Part shown: positions 9,314 through 17,659 of the stretch, piece after piece
How the letters are laid out: every line of letters begins with the position of its first letter
Position numbering within the stretch: the first letter of the stretch is position 1
Assembly: GCF_003967515.1 (NCBI RefSeq)
Contig: NZ_BIFQ01000002.1
Coordinates: 1,116,001 to 1,180,000, forward strand
Reading direction: 5' to 3'
Length of the DNA: 64,000 nucleotides
Origin: Dictyobacter aurantiacus
GTDB taxonomy: Bacteria; Chloroflexota; Ktedonobacteria; Ktedonobacterales; Ktedonobacteraceae
Notes under the pieces: model-generated
The model's database searches: none
What the model saw: the letters and a program-made list of their open reading frames with translations, nothing else
Told to the model about the DNA's origin: nothing
Program-made: the position numbers and the translations under genes

Positions 9314-11655
9314 CACAACTCCTTCTCTGACGAACCGAGGGTCCAGAAGAATGTCGAGCCCTGGCCCTCAACTGACTCGACCCAGATCGTTCCTCCATGG
9401 AGCTCAACGATTTTTTTCACGATGGTCAATCCCGCGCCTGTCCCTCCACCAAACGCATCACGGCCATGCAGGCGTTTGAAGATACGGAAAATTGTTTCAA
9501 AATGCTCAGAGGCGATGCCAATACCATTATCGCGAATATAAAAGACGGGTAGGCCGTGACCAAGCGCCTGCGCTGCTGGCGGCGTTAGCTGTCCCCTGGC
9601 CTTCAGATAGGACAGGTGCTCTTGCTGCTCAAAAGCTGAAAGCACACCAATCTCAATCTGGGGTCTCTGCTCGCCTGCATATTTGATCGCATTGCCGATG
9701 AGATTCAAGAACACCGCACCGACGCGGGAACCATCGCAAACCACCGATGGTAAAGGGGCTCGAACGCGAATGCAGGCGCCACTCTCTTCAATGCGAGCCT
9801 GCAATAATGCCATCGCCTGCTGCAACACAAGATTTAAATCCGTCTCGCGCATCGATAGATCCGCGCGTCCCACACGCGAATAATACAGCAATGAGTTCAT
9901 CAGATCTTCCATGCGCTGTGACAGAGAGACCAGCGTGCGCAGCTTATAAACCCCTTCTTCGTCCAATTGCTCTCCATAATCCTCCAGCAGAAAATGGGCA
10001 TAATTATGAATACCGCGCAGAGGCTCTTTCAGGTCATGGGAGGCCGCATAAGCAAAGGTATCCAGCTCGATATTGCTGCGCTCCAACTCGCGATTCAGCC
10101 GGGCCATCTCCTCAGCCTGTCGGAGCAGCGCACGAATAATCGCAGATCGTAAGCGATCGACGGCCTCTACTTCGCAGAGCTGCCAGGGCTGGGACATACC
10201 ATACACCTGCTGCTTCCATACCTCGAAGGAGCGGCGCGGCGAAAGTTGAGAGCCCTGTCGCACCACATCGACCGGTTTATGCGGATCTCCTCCCCAGTGA
10301 ACCGTCTGCACGATCTCGGGACGGAACCACAGTATATAGTGGCGCAACGATCTGGAGAGCACAAGCGCCAGCAAACCACTGGCTACCGTCTGAAACGCCG
10401 CGGCAGCAGGATAGAGCGAGGAGAGCTTATTGGTAACCAGTATCTGATCCTCCGATTGCTGCACGAGCCAGTCGAGCAGTTTATCAACCTGAGAAGGTGA
10501 TGGCGTCTGACCCAACAACCGGCACGCCCCATCCACACATACAGCCACCCCACCGGCCGCGATAAACTCCAGCGCCGTTGGAGCGTGGTGTGTAAAGGCG
10601 TCGGCCAGCGACAGCTTCTCGGTAGAGATCGCTTCGATCAACTGACTGTGCCTGGTTTGCAACTGCACCACGTATTCACGTTCCTCACGCTCTTCCACCA
10701 GCGGCAACTGTAGAGACATAATGCGTCCAATCAGTTCGCAGGCCGTACGTAGATCGTATGGGACGTACCTGGGAGTGTAATGATGGCAGGCGATCAGGCC
10801 CCACAGAGTATCCTCAACGATCAGCGAGATCGACATAGAGGCCGCCACGCCCATATTGCCGAGGTATTCGAGGTGAACGGGAGAAACGCTACGCAGCACG
10901 GCATAGCTCATATCCAGAGGTTGATTGGTCAGTGGATTCACAGACGGAATGAGCGTGGCAGGTCTGTAGTTGCAATCAGGAATGAGACGCAGCCAGTTCA
11001 ACTGATATAGTCTCCGGGCCTGAGCGGGAATATCGGAAGCCGGATAATGCAGATTAAGATACGGACTCAGATCTTCCCGTCTAGCTTCCGCGCGCACGAC
11101 ACCGTGTCCATCAGCCTCAAAACGATAGATCATCACGCGATCAAAGCCGGTCAGTGCGCGTACGTGTTCGGCCACCTGTTGGGATAGCATAGAGATCGAA
11201 GTCGCCCGCTGAAGTCGTGTGAAGGTGGACTGAATCGTATAATAGATATCCTTTGACGATGTAGCGTCAGCGGGCAATCCCGCCTCCGCGATTGGCTCCA
11301 ACTCAAGGATCAGCACATCATGCACGCGATGAACAATGCTATCAAAACGCTGCGGCACACCGAGCAGTTTCACGGTAAACAGATAGACAGGATTATGCTC
11401 TAGCGGCTCCAGATGAAGCCCACGGAGTGCCGCAACATGCTCGGCGGCTAACCAGTTTTTCAGGGGTGTGCCCAGCATAGCCTCTGGAGCCACACCCAGT
11501 ATATCCCTGGTATTATTGCTCACCTGTACAATAGTCAAGTCCGGTTCGCCGAGCGCCAGTAAAACACCATGCGGCTGAATAGAACCGGGAATGTGAATAG
11601 GTTCTTGATCGCAGGTTGTTAGATCAACAGAAAACATAGAGGTAGTGCCGGCCAT
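9313..11655 (-). CDS. Bacteriophytochrome histidine kinase
   Basis: Red/far-red photoreceptor kinase of 780 aa. PAS: residues 10-120 with the typical CDQEPIHIPGSIQPHG; Cys15 is positioned as the biliverdin-attaching cysteine of bacterial phytochromes. GAF: about 140-310 with FDRVMIYRF, PASDIP near 205 and ACHHYTPRYVP. PHY: about 320-500 with the PRRSF tongue motif near 473. HisKA has SHDLKEPLRG with His near 540; HATPase has NLIGNAIKYAG, DNGIGI and GGTGAGL. The ATG at 11655 has GGAGGAG about 10 bases upstream; a reading to 11766 adds 37 unrelated residues. No heme oxygenase gene is in the window. It probably signals through the overlapping response regulator. Confidence 0.93.
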   Translation of the reverse strand: MAGTTSMFSVDLTTCDQEPIHIPGSIQPHGVLLALGEPDLTIVQVSNNTRDILGVAPEAMLGTPLKNWLAAEHVAALRGLHLEPLEHNPVYLFTVKLLGVPQRFDSIVHRVHDVLILELEPIAEAGLPADATSSKDIYYTIQSTFTRLQRATSISMLSQQVAEHVRALTGFDRVMIYRFEADGHGVVRAEARREDLSPYLNLHYPASDIPAQARRLYQLNWLRLIPDCNYRPATLIPSVNPLTNQPLDMSYAVLRSVSPVHLEYLGNMGVAASMSISLIVEDTLWGLIACHHYTPRYVPYDLRTACELIGRIMSLQLPLVEEREEREYVVQLQTRHSQLIEAISTEKLSLADAFTHHAPTALEFIAAGGVAVCVDGACRLLGQTPSPSQVDKLLDWLVQQSEDQILVTNKLSSLYPAAAAFQTVASGLLALVLSRSLRHYILWFRPEIVQTVHWGGDPHKPVDVVRQGSQLSPRRSFEVWKQQVYGMSQPWQLCEVEAVDRLRSAIIRALLRQAEEMARLNRELERSNIELDTFAYAASHDLKEPLRGIHNYAHFLLEDYGEQLDEEGVYKLRTLVSLSQRMEDLMNSLLYYSRVGRADLSMRETDLNLVLQQAMALLQARIEESGACIRVRAPLPSVVCDGSRVGAVFLNLIGNAIKYAGEQRPQIEIGVLSAFEQQEHLSYLKARGQLTPPAAQALGHGLPVFYIRDNGIGIASEHFETIFRIFKRLHGRDAFGGGTGAGLTIVKKIVELHGGTIWVESVEGQGSTFFWTLGSSEKEL

Positions 11656-11887
11656 ATTCACGCTTCTCCTCCTCTCAACTGCTTGCTGGCTAAATACCAG
11701 ATGATAACCTGTTAAAACCTGTTTGCTCGGAGAGAAACACTTTTTCTCATGCATATTTGCCTGCATCTGTACAGTATATATTCACATGAATTGAATTAGT
11801 ATTAAATTATAAATCAACAACAAGGAGGAAGCAAGATAAACAATTGGCTTGCTCAAAATTTCGGCGTGGATGGAGGGGGAAGGTCTT

Positions 11888-11943
11888 TCTTGTGTTGGTG
11901 CATGGGGGTGCGCATCCGCGCACCCCCATGCACCAACACAAGA
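11888..11943. repeat. Family A hairpin, solo copy (A3)
   Basis: Perfect 26-bp stem with an ATCC loop and GCGC clamp, containing GTTGGTGCA and TGCACCAAC. No arms are present. It starts 8 bp past the stop of the minus-strand zinc-ribbon gene and may work as its terminator. Nothing else recognisable is between it and the phytochrome start. Confidence 0.8.
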
Positions 11944-11950
11944 CTAACTC

Positions 11951-12151
11951 TTAAGAGGCAACGGTAGTGAGGAAAGGCGTCAGATTGCGCTTCTTACAGG
12001 CCGGGCAATCCCAACTAATCATATTTAAGAAATGAATATCTTTGCCACCATCGGCAAGACCAATCGTAAAAGTCTTCTTACAATTCATACATTGAATCGC
12101 TCTTGCAACATTGGGGTCAGACTGAGGATTTCGAGCAGGCATATCTGTCAT
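11951..12151 (-). CDS. Small zinc-ribbon-like protein
   Basis: Protein of 66 aa with two CxxC pairs, CMNC near 22 and CPAC near 49, separated by about 25 residues. This spacing fits a zinc ribbon. There is no signal peptide or membrane segment. The ATG at 12151 has AAAGGAG 8 bases upstream, so the longer reading to 12277 is rejected. The function is unknown; such small ribbons often bind nucleic acid or support another protein. Its neighbours give no hint. Confidence 0.7.
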   Translation of the reverse strand: MTDMPARNPQSDPNVARAIQCMNCKKTFTIGLADGGKDIHFLNMISWDCPACKKRNLTPFLTTVAS

Positions 12152-12369
12152 CTGAATACTCCTTTTCCCTCTCCAAAGAAGAGCGTGACGCCATAAAAAT
12201 GGCGATATTAAGGCTGTATTAAATAGACGAATGAAAACAGGTACAATCAAGTTTTTCACTATGGTCGCTGGAAGCAAGAATCACTGCCATCTGGTAAGAA
12301 CACACTTTATGGTGTATCGTAGAAGTGGTACTGATAAAAGATGAGATAAAAAGTAGAGGTAAAGATCCG

Positions 12370-12876
12370 ATGAGAAAAGCAACACTTCCCCTGATCACCG
12401 ATTACGCGTTCCGCTATCTGACGCTGGCAGACACGGACAACGTGCAAGACCTCTATGAGCGCTGCGCGGATTATGTAGAGCTGGTAACCGGGCACAAACC
12501 AGAGTCGGTCGCGGCCCAGCGGATCTTCACAGAAATTCCCACCGGCAAAACGTATAATGACAAATTGCTCATCGGTATTTTTACGCCGGACAACAAATTG
12601 ATCGGCATCATCGATGCTATTCGCGATTATCCCACCACGCAAGAATGGTATCTCAATCTCTTATTGCTTGATCCTCAAGAACGCCATCGAGGATTGGGGG
12701 AAAAGATCTATCATGTCTTCGCGGGGTGGGCGGCTACGCAGGGAGCGCAAACGATTAGCCTGACCGTACTCACGCAAAATACGCAGGCGTTACGCTTCTG
12801 GCAGCGGTTAGGCTTCGAAGCCAGCGAGTATACGGATGACGGTGCCCAGCGAACCGCCCTGCGACGAAGAATATAG
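12370..12876 (+). CDS. GNAT family N-acetyltransferase
   Basis: Acetyl-CoA-dependent acetyltransferase fold of 168 aa. The core shows LNLLLLDPQERHRGLGEKIYHVF (motif A with RHRGLG as the Q/RxxGxG/A pyrophosphate loop) near 100-122, and TQNTQALRFWQRLGFEAS (motif B) near 135-155. The ATG at 12370 is preferred over an upstream GTG at 12325 because the domain begins here and AGAGG precedes it. The substrate is unknown. It converges on the CopC-like gene with only 13 bp between stops and no visible hairpin. Confidence 0.82.
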   Translation: MRKATLPLITDYAFRYLTLADTDNVQDLYERCADYVELVTGHKPESVAAQRIFTEIPTGKTYNDKLLIGIFTPDNKLIGIIDAIRDYPTTQEWYLNLLLLDPQERHRGLGEKIYHVFAGWAATQGAQTISLTVLTQNTQALRFWQRLGFEASEYTDDGAQRTALRRRI

Positions 12877-12889
12877 AGGCAGGAGTACC

Positions 12890-13561
12890 TCACTCATCTT
12901 CAGATGGCGGGATCAAAGCGATGGAACGACGATACCCCTCTTGCTGTGAGAATGACCACATGACACCGGCGCCCACCAGCAATCCCAGCAGCCCGATCAG
13001 GCCAGTTATCCACAGAGGAACGCCGATACGATCGGGCCGCGGTGCTATCGTGGGAGCAGACGGGCGAGATGGCGTGCTGGTCAGCGTATTTTTAAGGACA
13101 GGGCTGATGTGAACAAAAAACCGAAAGCTGCCACCATCACGATAGCTTCCCTGGGCGGACATGGTATGCCAGTTCACAATATAGAGCTCCGATTGATCCC
13201 CTTGCATATCAATCACCAGGGTAGCAGGATCGGCCTTATCTATACGCGTGGGACCTGTATCGACCCGCCTGCCACTCACATCGAGCACCGCAAGCGTGCT
13301 ATGCTGGATATCTACCCGAGTTGAGAAATGGACAGCAATGGTGGTCGGAGGCTGCGGCAAGAGAGCATTCATAGCGGGCTTGGAATCGACATATTCCGCG
13401 TACGTAGCTGGTGTGGAACTTGCCAGCGCCAGCGCTGGAAAATAACCAGCCGCGATGATGACTACCAAAGCTGCCCGCACAGGCACAGTTCCACACCAGA
13501 CACAGCGCCATACGCGCCACATCCACACATGCTCATGTTTACGATATTGCATCCATTCCAT
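12890..13561 (-). CDS. CopC-domain protein lacking the usual copper ligands
   Basis: Predicted exported protein of about 223 aa: signal or anchor segment (residues 20-48), CopC-like beta domain (50-145), proline/threonine-rich linker, then a C-terminal membrane helix (VPLWITGLIGLLGLLVGAGV) and a short tail. The domain fits CopC in YAEYVDSKPAMNALLPQPP and in the W-S-x-G-F-x-F-V ending. However, the N-terminal His of the Cu(II) site is Tyr (ATYAEYV), and the DGH motif near the end is replaced by AQGSYRDGG. Copper binding is therefore doubtful. The ATG at 13561 has GAGGGG about 10 bases upstream. Confidence 0.72.
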   Translation of the reverse strand: MEWMQYRKHEHVWMWRVWRCVWCGTVPVRAALVVIIAAGYFPALALASSTPATYAEYVDSKPAMNALLPQPPTTIAVHFSTRVDIQHSTLAVLDVSGRRVDTGPTRIDKADPATLVIDMQGDQSELYIVNWHTMSAQGSYRDGGSFRFFVHISPVLKNTLTSTPSRPSAPTIAPRPDRIGVPLWITGLIGLLGLLVGAGVMWSFSQQEGYRRSIALIPPSEDE

Positions 13562-13725
13562 AGCAACAACACCCCTCAATTCACCGTACCGTATTCTCGC
13601 CCCATAGCCAGAGCTTCATTATGAACAATCGGCATCCGTCCCATCAAAATATATCTATTCAAGGACGTAAAAATCAATTACCCATTTTGCCATCATCATA
13701 ATGAGGGGATCGAGAGGTGCTGCAG

Positions 13726-15429
13726 CTAGACGGGAACAAAAACGTGATAGCCAGGAATATTCATAATTCGGTACGTCAATGGCGATTGTTTTAAGCGTAT
13801 CTGATTAATCAGGTACTTGTCCGGGTCTGAGTTCAACGCAAAAACATAAGCCGTCCGCGGTGCCTGTTGGACCTCGGTCAGGTAAGCAGGATAACGATTA
13901 AAGCCTTCCTTCAACTGCGAGTTCACCACAGCACAGATAATATTTTCATTACTCATAAAAATAAGGTTGTTGCAAATCCAGTAATCAGAATAAATATACT
14001 TTAGATGAAGCTTCTCTAAATTCTGAATATCACTCTGCTGACGCTGATAAACAAACTGAGCCTGCGGTATTCCCGTAACAAATATATCAACCATACCGCT
14101 CACATAAGAAAAGAATATCAGCCCGAGTATCAATATACGGACAATCGATAAACTTATCTCTTTTGCTTTAAATTGCAGCAGCAGCGCACCTAATCCATCC
14201 CATAAGGGCCATAGGACTACTGGCATTGAAATCAGCATACATATCAAATAACGTGAGGTGGGGCCAGGAGCGAATGCAGATGCTGAACTTGAAATAAACA
14301 GGAACAACGTACCAATAGAGCAAACCAGCACCATCAGGCGGCCGCATTCAATAATCAGCCCGCGGCTCTGCTCAAATGTCCACTCCGGATGCCACCGGGA
14401 CGTCCCTTGCCGCACACGCCAAAACTTCCAGATAGCCCATCCAGACATAATAGCAGCAATGCACCACATAGTAAGATAACCAATACTCCAGCCGAAATGT
14501 GTTACCACACATGATACAGATATATGCCCAAATAGAGGAAACTGAGCCTGGGTGCAACCAGAATTCTCGCCAAGGATCCCAGGAAGAGCTATACCGAAGG
14601 TGCCAACTAACGACTGCCTCAAATTTGTATGGGCTCCCGATCCCCCATTATGAAGACGTAGCAGCACCACAATAGCATTCTGATCCCACGGAACGCTAAC
14701 ATTATAAATAATGAGAGGAGCGAGGCCAACGAGCACGCCAAGAACTAGAGCCACACCGGCCCAGGAGAAACACTCACGACGGCAAAAGAGCAGCAAATAA
14801 AGTATACCCATGCAAGCAAAGGGCAAAATCAGCATATCTTCCCATATAGATAGGCCAATAATCACCCCCAACACACTATAGATAAAGATACGTATTCCAT
14901 TCGTACGTTTCATTGCATCAATTTTATATGTATATAAAGCCAGCCAGATTGTAATTGCACAAATGGCTACGGCAAAAAATTCAGTTTCCGCATATCCCCC
15001 AATGGCCTTTAGCTGATGCAGCACAATACCCTCTGTGCCAAAACTGAAGAGCAAGCAAATAAAATGTCCAAATTTTCGTGTATACAATAAAGTAGTTAAA
15101 GCATATAAGCCCAACAAAAATAAGGCAAAGAACAATAAAAGTTCCAGTCGCAAAGCAAAAAGAGAGGAACCCAATAAGTGAAATAAAGGAGCAGCCAGGT
15201 AAGCTTCGATTGGTCCCATATAAGATTGGCCATAGTAGAAGATCGGCCACTCCCCTTTATAGGCGATATGGCGTGCCATCAGCCCCATAGTGGTCTCATC
15301 ACTATTGGTAGTAGGCCAGTTAAAAGAGATGAGGAGTACGCGCAGTAGAATCGCTAATATGACGATACCAATCAAGTAGCGTTCGTGTTTTCCAATATGG
15401 AAACGCTTTAAATTAAGAAGTAGTTTCAT
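13726..15429 (-). CDS. PMT/ArnT-like membrane glycosyltransferase
   Basis: Polytopic membrane protein of 567 aa with about 10-12 hydrophobic segments. The first loop after helix 1 reads NSDETTMGLMARHIAYKGEWP, which fits the acidic pair of dolichyl-phosphate-mannose/ArnT-type transferases (GT39/GT83-like). These move a sugar from a polyprenyl phosphate onto an extracytoplasmic acceptor. A C-terminal soluble region of about 130 aa follows. The start is uncertain: the frame stays open to an ATG at 15597, adding 56 mostly basic residues without a good ribosome site; the ATG at 15429 also has only a weak one. No operon partner is visible. Confidence 0.65.
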   Translation of the reverse strand: MKLLLNLKRFHIGKHERYLIGIVILAILLRVLLISFNWPTTNSDETTMGLMARHIAYKGEWPIFYYGQSYMGPIEAYLAAPLFHLLGSSLFALRLELLLFFALFLLGLYALTTLLYTRKFGHFICLLFSFGTEGIVLHQLKAIGGYAETEFFAVAICAITIWLALYTYKIDAMKRTNGIRIFIYSVLGVIIGLSIWEDMLILPFACMGILYLLLFCRRECFSWAGVALVLGVLVGLAPLIIYNVSVPWDQNAIVVLLRLHNGGSGAHTNLRQSLVGTFGIALPGILGENSGCTQAQFPLFGHISVSCVVTHFGWSIGYLTMWCIAAIMSGWAIWKFWRVRQGTSRWHPEWTFEQSRGLIIECGRLMVLVCSIGTLFLFISSSASAFAPGPTSRYLICMLISMPVVLWPLWDGLGALLLQFKAKEISLSIVRILILGLIFFSYVSGMVDIFVTGIPQAQFVYQRQQSDIQNLEKLHLKYIYSDYWICNNLIFMSNENIICAVVNSQLKEGFNRYPAYLTEVQQAPRTAYVFALNSDPDKYLINQIRLKQSPLTYRIMNIPGYHVFVPV

Positions 15430-15597
15430 AGGATGATATAGAAACCTTTCAATGCTGCTTTTCTTTATAACCTGACAATTCTGACTACATATATCACGTT
15501 GAAACCATAAATAATATTCGGTTAAGCGCATCCTTAAAAGGAAAGCAAAAAAACGCCACTTCTTTCCTTTACCTATATTACCGTAACGTTGATACAT

Positions 15598-15926
15598 TTT
15601 TATCGTCTTATTTTATATATCATGTCCCCCCAAAAGTCACAACAATAAACGCAACAATAAACGAAAAACAGTCCTTTTGGGTATCTTACATAGAGGAAAA
15701 TACACACGCGGATGTTTATTATAACCAGCTTCTGAAAAAGAAGAATCGCCGCGTCTCTCGCGCAATAAGATACCAGTCCCATTGAAGGTGCCCGATCATC
15801 CAGAATGTGGTAAGCTAATAAAAAAAGAAGAGCATCACATATATCAATGGGACGTCTGGCTAGACGTCCTATCACTGTGTTTATATATAATGATCGTTAA
15901 ACTTTAATTATTGAGGAGTCTCTCGC
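15598..15926. other. Intergenic region between glycosyltransferase and ThDP enzyme
   Basis: No convincing gene. A minus-strand open frame across most of it (15600-15875) has no ribosome site and no recognisable protein features. A small hairpin GGACGTCT-GGCT-AGACGTCC lies at 15850-15869, about 58 bp upstream of the ThDP enzyme start, and could be regulatory. Confidence 0.5.
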
Positions 15927-17597
15927 GTGACCAAAAGGCAGCATCTTACTGGCGCTCAAGCAGTCATCGCAGCACTACGCGCAAACAACGTGGATACCGT
16001 TTTTGGTATTCCAGGTGTACATACATTACCGATCTATGACGCCATCTACAATGAACCAGGAATGCATCATATCCTGGCACGCCATGAGCAAGGTGCTGGC
16101 TTTATGGCCGAAGGCTACGCACGAGCCACAGGACGTCCCGGTGTGGTCTTTACCATCACGGGACCTGGCGCCACCAACGTCACCACGCCGGCCGCCAGTG
16201 CCTACGCCGACTCTGTCCCATTATTAATTATCAGTAGCTCCCAGTCGCGTGCGTCACAGGGACACGGACGAGGTGAGCTGCATGAGGTTAAGGACCAGCT
16301 GGGCCTGATGCAATCGCTGGTAGGCTGGACGCGCTCCGTCAATTATGTTGAAGAGATTTCGGAAGCGGTGCACGATGCTTTTCGCGTCATGCAGCAGGGC
16401 CGGCCGCGCGGCGCCTACATTCAGATCCCCTGCGATCTGCTCAGCCTGCAGGCCGATGTAGACATTACGATCCCCGGCCCCTTTGAGCGTCCACTCCCCT
16501 CCATTGAATCTCTGGCGGAAGCGGTAGAGATCTTACGCGAATCCGAACGCCCACTGATCGTGGCGGGAGCCGGGGTCACGGCGGCCAACGCCAACCAGCA
16601 GTTATTGCAACTGGCCGAGCTCCTGCAGGCACCGGTTCTCCTCGGCAGCAAGAGTCACGACGTACTGCCGACCAACCATCCGCTGGTACTGGCGACCAAC
16701 GACAATCTGCCGCTGGATTTAGATGCCTTTACAGCGACCCGCGACGCGGTACTGGTCGTGGGCAGCAAGCTGGGCGCGGAGAGGACCGCCGACCGGCGCC
16801 TGCCACTGCCGGAGCGCATGATCCATATCGATATCGATCCCACAGAGATTGGACACAACTACCGCACCCAGGTGGGCATTGTCTCAGATGCCCGGGTAGC
16901 CCTGGAGGCGCTCTATAAGTTCCTGAAAGAGTATCCCCGCGAACGTACCGCGCCATATAGCGCTCTGGATGATCTGCGCGAAGCCCTCTACCTGCATACG
17001 GTGGCGTTCCAGGGAGAGAACTTCACCATGCTAGAGGGTGTCCAGAGCGCGCTGTCGCAATTGCCAGCCGATACCATGGTGGTAGCGGACATGACCATGC
17101 TCGGTTATGCTGCGGCCCAGCATCTCACCATGCGCCAACCACGCACATTTATCCATCCAGCCGAGCTCTGCACCATCGGGAGCGGTCTGCCCCTGGCTAT
17201 CGGAGCCCAGATCGCGCACCCAGGACGCGCGGTCATCGCTTTATGCGGGGATGGCGGCTTTCTCTTGAATAGCAGCGAGCTGGCCACCGCGGCCCAGGAA
17301 AAACTCCCGATCATAGTAGTTATTTTTAATGACGCAACTTATACCAGGGTAAAAACCGACCAGCGACGCAACTACAACAGCCACTATATCGCCACCGACC
17401 TGCTGGCCCCCGACTATGTAGCCATGGCGAAGGCTTTCCATGCCGAAGGCATCCGCGTCAACTCACCCGAGGAACTAAGTCAGGCCATCCAGAACGCCAC
17501 CCGCCATGCCGGCCCGACCGTCATCGAAGTCCCCCTGCTTCCCCGGCACTGGCAAAACCAGCGTTCCACAGAACAATCAGTAACCACACTGGCATAA
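15927..17597 (+). CDS. Thiamine-diphosphate enzyme, acetolactate-synthase-like
   Basis: Three-domain ThDP enzyme of 556 aa. N-terminal PYR domain: IPGVHTLPIYDA and ARHEQGAGFMAEGYA with the catalytic Glu at 54. Middle domain: LIVAGAGVTAANA near 210. C-terminal PP domain: GDGGF with ND 25 residues on (GDG...FND), the ThDP-Mg motif, near 437. It starts at GTG 15927 with GAGGAG 8 bases upstream. The family includes acetolactate synthase, oxalyl-CoA decarboxylase and other 2-oxoacid decarboxylases or ligases. No small regulatory subunit or ilvC adjoins it, while a UxaA dehydratase converges on it, so catabolism of a sugar- or hydroxy-acid is as likely as branched-chain synthesis. Confidence 0.78.
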   Translation: MTKRQHLTGAQAVIAALRANNVDTVFGIPGVHTLPIYDAIYNEPGMHHILARHEQGAGFMAEGYARATGRPGVVFTITGPGATNVTTPAASAYADSVPLLIISSSQSRASQGHGRGELHEVKDQLGLMQSLVGWTRSVNYVEEISEAVHDAFRVMQQGRPRGAYIQIPCDLLSLQADVDITIPGPFERPLPSIESLAEAVEILRESERPLIVAGAGVTAANANQQLLQLAELLQAPVLLGSKSHDVLPTNHPLVLATNDNLPLDLDAFTATRDAVLVVGSKLGAERTADRRLPLPERMIHIDIDPTEIGHNYRTQVGIVSDARVALEALYKFLKEYPRERTAPYSALDDLREALYLHTVAFQGENFTMLEGVQSALSQLPADTMVVADMTMLGYAAAQHLTMRQPRTFIHPAELCTIGSGLPLAIGAQIAHPGRAVIALCGDGGFLLNSSELATAAQEKLPIIVVIFNDATYTRVKTDQRRNYNSHYIATDLLAPDYVAMAKAFHAEGIRVNSPEELSQAIQNATRHAGPTVIEVPLLPRHWQNQRSTEQSVTTLA

Positions 17598-17650
17598 ATA
17601 TAAATGGGAAGACATCGGGCACCCGATGTCTTCCCATTTATATTTATGCC
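17591..17650. terminator. 29-bp perfect palindrome covering a stop codon
   Basis: Perfect 29-bp inverted repeat with a 2-base loop. Its left arm includes the last codons and TAA stop of the ThDP gene; its right arm ends 10 bp before the stop of the convergent UxaA gene. It probably terminates both, although there is no external T-run (the stem base itself is A/T-rich). Confidence 0.8.
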
Positions 17651-17659
17651 AGATCAACG

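Noticed and set aside
15600..15875. 91-codon minus-strand ORF
   Set aside because: No ribosome site, unusual residue composition, and it lies between two gene starts where regulatory DNA is expected.
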